In this document: positions 49,427-58,375 of the stretch, piece by piece | Layout of the letters: every line of letters starts with the position of its first letter | Numbering within the stretch: position 1 is the first letter of the stretch | DNA from: Agromyces sp. LHK192 | Lineage (GTDB): Bacteria; Actinomycetota; Actinomycetes; Actinomycetales; Microbacteriaceae | Length of the DNA: 64,000 nt | Assembly: GCF_004006235.1 (NCBI RefSeq) | Contig: NZ_CP034753.1 | Location: 3,844,001-3,908,000, forward strand | Reading direction: 5' to 3' | The notes under the pieces: generated by a model | What the model was told of the DNA's origin: nothing | The model's database searches: none | Seen by the model: the letters and a program-made list of their open reading frames with translations, nothing else | Translations under genes and position numbers: made by a program

Positions 49427-50992
49427 ATGCCACGCACTCCTGTCCGCAGAACCATCGCGACCGCCTCGGCGGGCGCGCTCATCGCCGCCGCGGGGGTGAT
49501 GGGCATCGCGCTGCCGGCCGCCAACGCGGCCACCGGCAGCGCCACGGGCTACGCCACGCAGAACGGCGGCACGACGGGCGGCGCCGGCGGCGCGACCGTC
49601 CGCGCCACCACCGGCACCGAGATCCACGCCGCCCTGTGCAACCGCGCCAGCACCTCGACCCCGATCGTCATCGAGGTCCAGGGCACGATCACCGTCGGCA
49701 ACACCGGGAAGGTCTCGGGCGACGGCTGCAGCACCGCGGCCGGCGTCATCGAACTGAAGGACATCTCCAACGTCTCGATCATCGGCGTCGGGAGCGGGGC
49801 CCTGTTCGACCAGGTCGGCATCCACATCCGCGGGTCCGAGAACATCATCATCCAGAACGTGCACGTGCGGAACGTGAAGAAGTCGGGCTCGCCGACCTCC
49901 AACGGCGGCGACGCGATCGGCATGGAGTCGGGCGTGCGCAACGTCTGGGTCGACCACGCCACGCTCGAGGCGTCGGGCGGCGAGTCGGAGGGCTTCGACG
50001 GCCTCTTCGACATGAAGGCCGACACGAAGTATGTGACGCTCTCGTACAGCGTGCTCAAGAACTCGGGACGCGGCGGGCTGATCGGCTCGAGCGAGAGCGA
50101 CCGGGCGAACGGGTTCGTGACGTTCCACCACAACCTGTACCAGAACATCGACTCCCGGGCACCGCTCCTGCGCGGTGGCATCGCCCACATCTACAACAAC
50201 CACTACGTGAGCCTGAACGAGTCGGGCATCAACTCGCGGGCGGGCGCCCAGGCGAGGCTGGACAACAACTACTTCGAGGACTCGAAGGACGTGCTCGGCA
50301 CCTTCTACACCGACCAGGCCGGCACCTGGCAGGTCAACGGCAACATCTTCGACAACGTGACCTGGTCGGCGCCGAGCGGCGACGACAAGCCCGCAGGGCC
50401 GAACCCGGTGTCGACGACGTCCGTCTCGATCCCGTACTCGTTCCAGCTCGACGCCGCGAACTGCGTGCCCTCGGTGGTCGGCGCCACCGCCGGCGCGAAC
50501 CGGGGGCTGAAGGTCTCCGACGGGTCCTGCACCCCGCAGAACCCCGACCCGACCACGCCGCCCACCACGCCGCCCACGACGCCGCCGACCACGCCCCCGA
50601 CGACCCCGCCCACCACGCCGCCGAGCGGCCAGAACCTCAGCCTCGGCGCCGGCGCCGACGGCTCGGGCAAGGCGAGCGGCACGGGATACGGCAACGCCAT
50701 CGACGGTTCGCTGACCACGTACTGGTCGCCGTCGTCGTCGACCGGCCGCATCTCGGTCAAGTGGGACTCCGCGAAGACGGTCTCCTCGATCGTCATCCGT
50801 GAGGCGTCCGGAGCCGTCGGCAACATCGGCGCCTGGCGGGTCGTGAACAACGACACCGGCGCGGTGCTCAAGACCGGCACCGGCGCCGGCACGATCAGCT
50901 TCACGGCGACCAGCCTGAAGAAGATCAACTTCGAGATCACGAGCTCGACCGGCACCCCGCGGGTCGCCGAGTTCGAGACGTACGGAGGCTAG
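49427..50992 (+). CDS. Secreted pectate lyase (PL1) with C-terminal carbohydrate-binding-like domain
   Basis: A 521-residue exported enzyme. Signal peptide to about residue 35 (cleavage after AANA). Residues ~40-370 form the right-handed beta-helix of family PL1: NVWVDHATLEA and EGFDGLFDMK carry Ca-binding aspartates, and SRAPLLRGGIAHIYNNHY carries the catalytic arginine region. A Pro-Thr linker (PTTPPTTPP units) leads to a ~110-residue discoidin/F5-8-type module (SGTGYGNAIDGSLTTYWSPS) that probably binds sugar. It cleaves polygalacturonate from plant cell walls. GAGAAGGAAG precedes ATG 49427. Two LacI-type operators upstream suggest induction by sugar; no transporter or LacI gene is adjacent. 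Confidence 0.93.
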   Translation: MPRTPVRRTIATASAGALIAAAGVMGIALPAANAATGSATGYATQNGGTTGGAGGATVRATTGTEIHAALCNRASTSTPIVIEVQGTITVGNTGKVSGDGCSTAAGVIELKDISNVSIIGVGSGALFDQVGIHIRGSENIIIQNVHVRNVKKSGSPTSNGGDAIGMESGVRNVWVDHATLEASGGESEGFDGLFDMKADTKYVTLSYSVLKNSGRGGLIGSSESDRANGFVTFHHNLYQNIDSRAPLLRGGIAHIYNNHYVSLNESGINSRAGAQARLDNNYFEDSKDVLGTFYTDQAGTWQVNGNIFDNVTWSAPSGDDKPAGPNPVSTTSVSIPYSFQLDAANCVPSVVGATAGANRGLKVSDGSCTPQNPDPTTPPTTPPTTPPTTPPTTPPTTPPSGQNLSLGAGADGSGKASGTGYGNAIDGSLTTYWSPSSSTGRISVKWDSAKTVSSIVIREASGAVGNIGAWRVVNNDTGAVLKTGTGAGTISFTATSLKKINFEITSSTGTPRVAEFETYGG

Positions 50993-51012
50993 GAACCCGA
51001 ATCCTGCTGGAC

Positions 51013-51055
51013 CGCACCCCTCCGACTCGCACGTCCGCCGAGTCGGAGGGGTGCG
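51013..51055. terminator. Strong terminator after the pectate lyase gene
   Basis: CGCACCCCTCCGACTCG (51013-51029) and CGAGTCGGAGGGGTGCG (51039-51055) form a perfect 17-bp stem with a 9-base loop, 20 bp after the stop codon. Confidence 0.88.
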
Positions 51056-51198
51056 ACCGTGTCCGGGCCGTGGCACCGGGATGACGCCGGGAAATCACCC
51101 GGCCGCGGGGTGCCGCGACCGCATCGCGCGGGAATAGCATGCGCCGTGACGGTGGTGGGTGGTCCCGGCGCGCACCGCGTCGGAGGCAGGGGGGCGTC

Positions 51199-52323
51199 AT
51201 GGTTCACGAAACGGCCGCGGCGACGCCGCCGCGGAGCATCGAGTCCTCACGACTGCGCATGGAGACCGACGCCGTGCTGGCCGGCACCGCGGCCGCGGCA
51301 GTCTGCGGCGTGGTCGCCGTGCTGCTCTTCGCCGGCCGCGAGGTGCCGCTTTGGGGCGGGTTCTCCGTCGGTGCCGTCGCGGCGATCGGCGCGGTCGCCT
51401 CGACGGTCGTCGTCGCCTACCTCGGGTACTGGAGGGCGCGTCACCGGCCGGGCCAGGAGTGGCGGCTCGCCATCAGGCCGTGGATGTTCGTGCTCGACGC
51501 CACGACGGTCTCGCTCGTGCACGCGGCCCTCGCTGGGATCTTCACCGCGTCGGTGTTCGTGGTCCTGCAGCGCAGTTTCGACGGACTCCGGGTCGACGTG
51601 ATCATCGGCACGATCTGCGTGGCCGCGGCGGCGGGCGCGAGCGGATACCTTTCCTACCTGTCGGTGTCGGACATCTCGACCCGGAAGATGGCGACCCTGC
51701 TCGTGTCGTTCATGGCGCTCGCGACGCTCGCGAGCATCGCCGCGGTGGAGGACGAGTACTGGTGGGAGTACCACTTCAGCCAGCTCGGCACCGCGGGCGA
51801 CTTCTCGGCGTGGCTGTTCAACGCCACGCTCATCGTCGCGGGGTTCTTCGTGACGACCTTCACGCTGTACCTGCACCGCGACCTCGCGGCGCTGGTCGAC
51901 GCGGGGCTGCTCGAGCACCGCTGGGCACCGCGGCTGATGTCGACCGCGTTCGTGGTGCTCGGCATCATGCTCGCGGGCGTCGGCCTGTTCCCGCTGCACG
52001 TCAACATGGCGGCCCACAACGGGTGCGCATCGGGCATGGCCGCGGCGTTCGCGATCATGGTGCTCGGTTCGCCCTACATCCTGCGGGGGCTGCCCCGGCG
52101 GTTCTTCGTCTTCTGCTACGCCACGTTCGGCGTGCTCATCGGCGGCTTCCTGCTCTTCGTGCCGATCGGCTACTACAACCTGACCGCGTTCGAGCTGGTC
52201 GCCTTCACGGTCATCTTCAGCTGGATCACCGTCTTCATCAGGTTCGTCGATGCGTTGGCGGATGCCCCCGCAGCCGCGCCCGACCCCGGGCGGACGCCGA
52301 CGGCGACGACGCCGGTCGCCTGA
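51199..52323 (+). CDS. Multi-pass membrane protein, DUF998-like
   Basis: A 374-residue protein with about nine to ten hydrophobic segments. The stretch LFPLHVNMAAHNGCASGMAA resembles the conserved His motif of DUF998 proteins; EYHFSQLGTAGDFSAWLFN precedes it. The role is unknown. GGAGG lies ~15 bases before ATG 51199, with a G-run between them, and TAGCAT at ~51135 may be the -10. It is followed 27 bp later by the DUF2252 gene, so the next three genes may form one transcript. Confidence 0.72.
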   Translation: MVHETAAATPPRSIESSRLRMETDAVLAGTAAAAVCGVVAVLLFAGREVPLWGGFSVGAVAAIGAVASTVVVAYLGYWRARHRPGQEWRLAIRPWMFVLDATTVSLVHAALAGIFTASVFVVLQRSFDGLRVDVIIGTICVAAAAGASGYLSYLSVSDISTRKMATLLVSFMALATLASIAAVEDEYWWEYHFSQLGTAGDFSAWLFNATLIVAGFFVTTFTLYLHRDLAALVDAGLLEHRWAPRLMSTAFVVLGIMLAGVGLFPLHVNMAAHNGCASGMAAAFAIMVLGSPYILRGLPRRFFVFCYATFGVLIGGFLLFVPIGYYNLTAFELVAFTVIFSWITVFIRFVDALADAPAAAPDPGRTPTATTPVA

Positions 52324-52350
52324 TCGTGCGGCCACGAGAGAGGAACGCCC

Positions 52351-53760
52351 ATGGAGCATGAGGCAGCCGTGGCCGGCCGGCCCCGGCCCCGGGCCGATCG
52401 ACGTGCCGAGGGGCGATCGGCGCGGTCGACGATGCCGTTGACCGATCACGCCGCGGTCGCCGTCTCCGCCCGGGATCCCATCGACGTGCTCGAGCGCCAG
52501 GCCGAGACGCGGGTGCCGGGGCTGCTCGCGTTGCGGCACGCCCGCATGGCCGCATCGCCGTTCGCGTTCTACCGCGGTGCCGCGGCGATCATGGCCGACG
52601 ACCTGCGGGAACTCCCCGACTCGGGCATCGCATCGCAGCTGTGCGGCGACGCCCACCTGTCGAACATCGGGTTCTACGCGTCGCCCGAGCGCGCGCTGGT
52701 GGCAGATCTCAACGACTTCGACGAGACCGCGCCCGGCCCGTTCGAGTGGGACCTGAAACGGATGGCGACGAGCTTCGAGATCGCGGCACGCTCGCGCGGC
52801 TTCGCCGACGACGTCCGCGCCGACCTCGTGGCCCACCTCGTTCGCTCGTACGCGGCTGCGATGCGGACGGCAGCAAAGGCGCCCGCGATAGAACTCTTCA
52901 CGGCGCGGCTCGACGTGACGAGCCTGCTCGCGGGCATCCGACACGAACTCCCGCAGCACGCATCCGACCGCGCCACGCGAGCTGTCGGTCGAATGCAGCG
53001 GCGCGACAGCCGGAGCGCCGTACGCAAGCTCGCCGAGCGCGATGCCGACGGGCGGCTGCGCTTCACGGCCGACCCGCCGCTGCTCGTCCCGGTCGCGCAA
53101 CTCGTCGAGCAAGGAGTCGCGACGACCGCGGAGGCGGACGAGCGGCTGCACGCCGTCATGCGCCGGTACCGCGAGTCGCTGGCGCCGGAGCGTCGACGCC
53201 TGCTCGACCGCTACCGCATGACGGACGCCGCCATGAAGGTCGTCGGCGTCGGCAGCGTCGGCACCCGCGCCTGGATCGTGCTGCTCGAGGGCGACCGCAA
53301 GCGCGACGTCCTCGTATTGCAGGCCAAGGAGGCCCAGCGCTCGGTCATCGAGGGGCCCGGCGGTGCTCCGGCGCACCAGGGCGAACGGGTGGTCCGGGGC
53401 CAGCGGATGCTCCAGGCCCTCGGAGATGTGCTGTTGGGCTGGACCGACGAGGCGGGACCCGACGGCACTGCCCGCGACTTCTACGTCCGGCAGTTCCGCG
53501 ACTGGAAGGGGTCGGCGGAGGTCGAGCTGATGGAGCCCGAGACGATGCGCGTCTATGCGCGCTACTGCGGCATCGTCCTCGCGAGGGCGCACGCCCGAGG
53601 AGGCGATCCCTCGATGATCTCGGGGTACGTCGGCGGCGGGCGCGACCTCGCCGCCGCGCTGGTCGCCTTCGGAGCGGCTTACGCCGACCGGAACGACGCC
53701 GACCACGCCGCGCTGCTGGCCGCGATCGCGTCGGGCCGCCTCGAGGGCACGGCCGCATGA
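52351..53760 (+). CDS. DUF2252 family protein
   Basis: A 469-residue cytoplasmic protein of the DUF2252 family, with a kinase-like (aminoglycoside phosphotransferase-related) fold. SPFAFYRGAAAIMADDL, LCGDAHLSNIGFY and DLNDFDETAPGPFEWDLKRM are its signature: the GDAHLSN resembles the catalytic HGDxHxxN loop of such kinases and the DFD the metal-binding motif, so phosphotransfer is possible but untested. GAGAGGAA precedes ATG 52351. It overlaps the exporter gene by 4 bp. Confidence 0.9.
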   Translation: MEHEAAVAGRPRPRADRRAEGRSARSTMPLTDHAAVAVSARDPIDVLERQAETRVPGLLALRHARMAASPFAFYRGAAAIMADDLRELPDSGIASQLCGDAHLSNIGFYASPERALVADLNDFDETAPGPFEWDLKRMATSFEIAARSRGFADDVRADLVAHLVRSYAAAMRTAAKAPAIELFTARLDVTSLLAGIRHELPQHASDRATRAVGRMQRRDSRSAVRKLAERDADGRLRFTADPPLLVPVAQLVEQGVATTAEADERLHAVMRRYRESLAPERRRLLDRYRMTDAAMKVVGVGSVGTRAWIVLLEGDRKRDVLVLQAKEAQRSVIEGPGGAPAHQGERVVRGQRMLQALGDVLLGWTDEAGPDGTARDFYVRQFRDWKGSAEVELMEPETMRVYARYCGIVLARAHARGGDPSMISGYVGGGRDLAAALVAFGAAYADRNDADHAALLAAIASGRLEGTAA

Positions 53761-55361
53761 GCGCCGCACCGGGCGAGCAGGCGCGGGCCGCGACCTCCCG
53801 CGCGGTCATCCCGCTCGCGATCGCGCAGTTCATCATGGTGCTCGACAGCTCGGTGATGAGCGTCTCGATCAGCCAGCTCGTCGAGGAGTTCGACACCACG
53901 GTCTCGACCATCCAGCTCGCGATCACGCTCTACGCGCTCGTGATGGCGGCGCTGATGCTGACGGGCGGCAAGATCGGCGACCTCTTCGGCCGGTTGCGCA
54001 TGTTCCGGCTCGGCCTCGTGATCTACGCGGTGGGCTCGCTGATGACCGCGCTGGCGCCGACCGTCGGCGTGCTCATCGTCGGCTGGTCCTTCATCGAGGG
54101 CGCTGGTGCGGCGCTGGTGCTCCCCGCCCTCGCCGCACTCGTCGCCGGCAGCTACGAGGGCGAGGGTCGCGCACGGGCGTACGGCCTGCTCGGCGGCGTC
54201 GCCGGCGCGGGGATCGCGATCGGCCCGCTCATCGGCGGATGGCTCACGACGTCGTACTCCTGGCGGTGGGTGTTCGCGGGCGAGGTCGTGCTGGTGATCG
54301 TGGTGCTCGTCGTCAGCGGCTGGATCGCGAAGGATCAGCCCGGGGCGAGGTTCCGGCTCGACGTGGGCGGCGCCGTGCTGTCGGCGCTCGGCCTCTCGCT
54401 CATCGTGGTCGGCGTGCTGCAGAGCGGCACCTGGGGGTGGTTCGTCCCGCTGCAGTCGCCCATCGAGCCGTTCGGGTTCGCCCTCACCCCGTTCGTCATC
54501 GCCGCGGGATTCGCGGTGCTCTGGCTGTTCGCGGTGTGGGAGCGGCGCGTCGTGGCCCGCGGACGGGTCCCGTTGCTCGACGTGGCGAACCTGCGGATCC
54601 CCGAGCTCCGGGCGGGACTCGCCAGCCTGCTCGCGCAGAACCTCATCCTGCTCGGCATCTTCTTCGCGGTGCCGCTGTACCTGCAGGTCACCCAGGGCAT
54701 GGACGCCTTCCAGACCGGGCTGCGCCTGCTGCCCACCTCGGTCGCGATGCTCCTCGCGGCCGCCGTCGGGGCGCGCCTCGGTCCCCGGTTCGGTGCGCGG
54801 GCGATCGTGCGCGCCGGCCTCGTCACGATCGCCGCCGCCGCGGTGCTCATCATCTCGACCGTCGAGCCGCAGCTCGCCACGACGCCGTTCGCGATCGGGA
54901 TGGCGCTCGTCGGGCTCGGCACCGGCCTGCTCGCCTCCCAGCTCGGGAACGTGGTGCAGTCGGCCGTGCCGCCCGAGGCGCGCAGCGAGGCCGGCGGCCT
55001 CCAGTACACGGCGCAGAACCTCGGCTCGTCGCTCGGCACCGCACTCGTCGGGTCGCTGATGGTCGGCGCGCTCGCGGCATCGATCCTCGGCCTGATCGCC
55101 GAGGATCCCGACATCGAGTCGGCGGTGGCCGAACAGGCGACCGTCCAGGTCTCTTCGGGCATCGAGTACGTGCCCCCGGCCGACGCCGAACGCGCCCTGC
55201 TCGACGCGGGATTCCCGCCCGAGCAGGTCGACGACCTCGTCGAGCACTACGCCGCGTCGCAACTGTTCGGCGTGAAGGCGGGCATGCTGGCGTGCGCGGC
55301 GGCGGCGCTGATCGCGATCCCGTTCACCCGACGGCTGCCGGGCCGCGCCGCCCGCGAGTGA
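53757..55361 (+). CDS. MFS exporter, DHA2 (EmrB/QacA) type
   Basis: A 534-residue drug:H+ antiporter with 14 predicted membrane segments. Motif D1-like LDSSVMSVSISQLVEEF near helix 1, loop 2-3 GGKIGDLFGRLRMF and motif C-like GAGIAIGPLIGGWL in helix 5 mark an exporter of the 14-helix subfamily. Translation is coupled to the DUF2252 gene (ATGA overlap). It is convergent with a LuxR-type regulator that could respond to the same compound. Substrate unknown. Confidence 0.9.
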   Translation: MSAAPGEQARAATSRAVIPLAIAQFIMVLDSSVMSVSISQLVEEFDTTVSTIQLAITLYALVMAALMLTGGKIGDLFGRLRMFRLGLVIYAVGSLMTALAPTVGVLIVGWSFIEGAGAALVLPALAALVAGSYEGEGRARAYGLLGGVAGAGIAIGPLIGGWLTTSYSWRWVFAGEVVLVIVVLVVSGWIAKDQPGARFRLDVGGAVLSALGLSLIVVGVLQSGTWGWFVPLQSPIEPFGFALTPFVIAAGFAVLWLFAVWERRVVARGRVPLLDVANLRIPELRAGLASLLAQNLILLGIFFAVPLYLQVTQGMDAFQTGLRLLPTSVAMLLAAAVGARLGPRFGARAIVRAGLVTIAAAAVLIISTVEPQLATTPFAIGMALVGLGTGLLASQLGNVVQSAVPPEARSEAGGLQYTAQNLGSSLGTALVGSLMVGALAASILGLIAEDPDIESAVAEQATVQVSSGIEYVPPADAERALLDAGFPPEQVDDLVEHYAASQLFGVKAGMLACAAAALIAIPFTRRLPGRAARE

Positions 55362-55379
55362 CGCCTGCGGGCCGGCGGT

Positions 55380-57938
55380 TCAGCCGGTCCTGAACGTGAC
55401 GCCCGCGTCGACGAGCCCCAGTTCGGCCGCGCGGGCGACCGCCTCGTCGCGGGAGGCGGCTCCGAGCTTCCGGTAGATGTGCGCCAGGTGGGTCTTCACG
55501 GTATTCAGGGACACGAAGCACTTCGCCGCGATCTCGCCGTTCGACAGCCGGCTCGGCAGGTAGGCGAGCAGCTCGAGCTCGCGCGCCGTGAGCGGGTCCT
55601 CGAGCGGACTGAGCTCACGGAGGCGGGCCGCCTCGGCGGTCGTGAGCACTTCCCGGCGGAATCCGTCGGCGTCGGCGGGAAGCTCCTCGAAGATGCGCAT
55701 GAACGCCGTGCCGGCGAAGTGGAACGGCAGGACGAGATGCTCCGGCCCGGCGATCGCGATCGCGGCGCGAAGGTGGCTGCCGGCGGCCGCGCGGTCTCCG
55801 GCTGCGTGCGCGATCCAGGCCCTCGCGATCTCGCGAAGCGTCGCCGCCGTCGGCGCACCGGATGCCGCTCCCGGTGCGGTTCGCACGCGCCCGGCCGCAG
55901 CGTCGGCACCCTCGCGGAGGAGCAGCGAGGCGACCTCCTCGAAACGGAGATGCCCCCACGCCTCGCCTGACGGGCAGGACACCGTCGCCGGCCTTCCGGA
56001 CTCCCGCTTACGCCGGTACTCCATGATCCGAAGCGCCCGCCTCGTGACCGGCGGCGGCGCACTCTCGGGCGGCCGCGCGGCCGGCATCATGCCCTCGGGC
56101 TCGATCATGCCCGCGAGCGCGTAGGCGACCCAGGCGAGCTGGTCGCGCCCGTTGGCGACCGCGCGGAGGTGGCCCTCGTGCAGGGCGAGGGCCCCGGAAT
56201 CGGTCTCGCCTCGCTGGATGGCGATGCAGGCGCGGGCGAGGTAGGCGTCGGCGAGAGCGGGATTGGCCAGGAGATCGAGCTGCCGTGCGATCAGCAGCGC
56301 CTCGTCGCACGCCTCGACGGCCTCGCGGAGCCATCCGTCCCACGCCGCAGCGAGCGCGAACGCGCCGAGCGCGTGGATCCGGTAGTGACCGTAGGCGGCG
56401 TCGAGCCGCAGCGCGCCCCCGAGGACCTGCCGCGCGTGCGCGACGTCGCCCATCAGGAACCGGGCCCGTCCCTCCGCCAGCTCGACGAGGAGCCGCAGCA
56501 GCGCGGCGGAGCCGAACAGCGACATGCCGTCGTCCGCCGGGGCCGTCCGGTCGAGCAGGGTCCGCGCGTGGCGGGCGTGCTGCAGGTACAGCTCGGCGTG
56601 GGGTCGGAACTGCACGCACGAGGCCATCTGCACCCGGGCGGCGGCCGCGAGCCCGTCGGCCAGGCCGGGCGTGTCGATGACGCCCTGCAGCAGGTCCTCG
56701 GCCAGCGCCGCGTTGCCCGACATCCGCTCGGCGGCGGCGTACAGGACCTCCGCCTCGATGCGGGAGCGACGTACGGCTCGCGGCACCCGGGCCAGCCACG
56801 CCGCCACGGTGGCGGACTCTCCGCGCTCGTAGAGCTCGCGGCTGTACGGGAGGATGTCGTCGATCGCCTCGTCCCACCGGTGGGCGGAGAGCAGGCAGTC
56901 GATCGCGGCATCCGGGGCGTCGTGCGCGCGGTACCACGCGGCCGCGATGCTTGCGAGCTCGCCCTCGTCGTCGGCGCCGGCCGCGCGCAGGCGCAGCAGG
57001 AGGACATCCCGGAAGAGCTGGTGCAGTCGGAAGCACCCGGGGCGGCCCGGCACGGGGGCGACGAACAACGAGTCGTGCGCGAGTCCGGCGAGGAACGCCG
57101 CTCCGTCGTCGACGAGTCCCACCGCCTCCACGAGCCCGGCGCCCAACTCGTCGGCGACGGCCAGGCGGGTCAACGCCGACCGCCGTTCGGGCTCCATCGC
57201 GTCGAGCACCTCCTCCCCGAGGAACTCCATCGCGAGCCGGTCGTCGAGCTCGAGGCCCGGCGTGTGGGAGCGCAGGCTGATCGCGGAGAGCTGGACGCCG
57301 GCGGGCCATCCGTCCGTGCGCTGGTGGATGCGCCCGACGACGGCGGCATCCGTCGCGGTCCGTGCGACGTGGGTGATGACCGCAGCCGTGGTCTCGCGAT
57401 CGAAGGCCAGGTCGGCCTGTCGGAGCTCGACCATGCCGTGCGCGAGACGGTGGCGGCTCCAGGCCAGTCGCAGATCGATCCGCGACGCGAACACGAAATG
57501 CGCGTTCGCGGGGAGCTGGTCGGCGAGGCTCCACAGGTCCGAGATGATCGCGGCGTTGGAGACGCGATGGAGGTCGTCGAAGACGACCACGATCGGGCCG
57601 GCGTCACGGAGCGTCTGCGCGAGCGCCTCGACCGCTGCCTCGCCGAGCCCGCCCGGGCCGGGTGTCGGGTCGGCGCCCTCGGGCCCTGCCCCGGCGGCAC
57701 CCACCTCCCGCAGTATCCTGCGCGTCAGTCGTGCCGGGTCGTCGTCGGCCGGGCTCATGTCGAGCCAGGCCACGCGAGTGCCCTCCAGACTCGCCGCCCA
57801 TTGCGAGAGCAGCACGCTCTTGCCCGCGCCGGCCGGCGCGACGACGAGCGTCAGCGGCGAGGCCCGGCCGGCATCGAGTCGCGCCCTGAGTCCGGGCCGG
57901 TCGACGGCATGGACGGGGTGCATGCCGTGCCAACGCAT
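55380..57938 (-). CDS. Large ATP-binding LuxR-family (LAL/MalT-like) regulator
   Basis: An 852-residue signal-transduction ATPase. N-terminal NTPase domain with Walker A APAGAGKS (Lys40) and Walker B-like PIVVVFDDLHRV; a long helical repeat region (~residues 330-700) with TPR-like spacing; C-terminal LuxR helix-turn-helix (LTARELELLAYLPSRLSNGE, then NTVKTHLAHIYRKLG). MalT-type proteins bind ATP and an inducer before activating transcription. The ATG at 57936-57938 has a GGGGAG box ~11 bases upstream; a Met five codons later is an alternative. Target genes are not evident; it is divergent from a small hypothetical gene. Confidence 0.9.
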   Translation of the reverse strand: MRWHGMHPVHAVDRPGLRARLDAGRASPLTLVVAPAGAGKSVLLSQWAASLEGTRVAWLDMSPADDDPARLTRRILREVGAAGAGPEGADPTPGPGGLGEAAVEALAQTLRDAGPIVVVFDDLHRVSNAAIISDLWSLADQLPANAHFVFASRIDLRLAWSRHRLAHGMVELRQADLAFDRETTAAVITHVARTATDAAVVGRIHQRTDGWPAGVQLSAISLRSHTPGLELDDRLAMEFLGEEVLDAMEPERRSALTRLAVADELGAGLVEAVGLVDDGAAFLAGLAHDSLFVAPVPGRPGCFRLHQLFRDVLLLRLRAAGADDEGELASIAAAWYRAHDAPDAAIDCLLSAHRWDEAIDDILPYSRELYERGESATVAAWLARVPRAVRRSRIEAEVLYAAAERMSGNAALAEDLLQGVIDTPGLADGLAAAARVQMASCVQFRPHAELYLQHARHARTLLDRTAPADDGMSLFGSAALLRLLVELAEGRARFLMGDVAHARQVLGGALRLDAAYGHYRIHALGAFALAAAWDGWLREAVEACDEALLIARQLDLLANPALADAYLARACIAIQRGETDSGALALHEGHLRAVANGRDQLAWVAYALAGMIEPEGMMPAARPPESAPPPVTRRALRIMEYRRKRESGRPATVSCPSGEAWGHLRFEEVASLLLREGADAAAGRVRTAPGAASGAPTAATLREIARAWIAHAAGDRAAAGSHLRAAIAIAGPEHLVLPFHFAGTAFMRIFEELPADADGFRREVLTTAEAARLRELSPLEDPLTARELELLAYLPSRLSNGEIAAKCFVSLNTVKTHLAHIYRKLGAASRDEAVARAAELGLVDAGVTFRTG

Positions 57939-58001
57939 CGCAACCGCCGCTCCCCCGGCGCCCCACCGCGCCCCCCGCGGTACGGCGCCGAGATGAACAG
58001 A

Positions 58002-58018
58002 TCATCCCACCGGGATGA
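58002..58018. promoter_or_regulatory. Small palindrome in the LuxR/hypothetical intergenic region
   Basis: TCATCCC-ACC-GGGATGA (58002-58018) has perfect 7-bp arms and lies between divergent starts at 57938 and 58046, so it could be a binding site for the LuxR-type regulator. Confidence 0.4.
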
Positions 58019-58045
58019 CCCCGGCGCCACCGATCACGGCCGACA

Positions 58046-58327
58046 ATGCTGCAACCCGTCATCGACGGATCGAACCGAGGGGGTGACCGCATCGCCGCGC
58101 ACGTCGTCCAATTGGTGGTCCGGGGCCGCCTCGGTCCGTCGCTGCGAGCGGCGCTGAGCGACTTCGCGGTGGATGAGACGGTGGACGAGACGGACGGCAG
58201 GCGCACCCGCGTCACCGGTCGCGTCGCCGACCAGGCGATGCTGCTCGGGCTGCTCGAGATGCTCGGCGACCTCGGGGTCGAGGTCGTCTCGGTCAATCGG
58301 GTCGCGGACTCCGGGCACGCCCCCTGA
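58046..58327 (+). CDS. Small conserved-looking hypothetical protein
   Basis: A 93-residue protein without signal or membrane helix. The core HVVQLVVRGRLGPSLRAALS and the C-terminal LLGLLEMLGDLGVEVVSVNR look like a small ferredoxin-like alpha/beta domain; I recall similar uncharacterised actinobacterial proteins but cannot name a family. The first ~17 residues are less regular, so the true start may lie later; no ribosome site is clear before ATG 58046. It is convergent with the P-type ATPase gene. Confidence 0.62.
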   Translation: MLQPVIDGSNRGGDRIAAHVVQLVVRGRLGPSLRAALSDFAVDETVDETDGRRTRVTGRVADQAMLLGLLEMLGDLGVEVVSVNRVADSGHAP

Positions 58328-58375
58328 GCGCCGGCCGCCTGCTCGCCCCCACGTGCCGACGGCGATGCACGAGGG

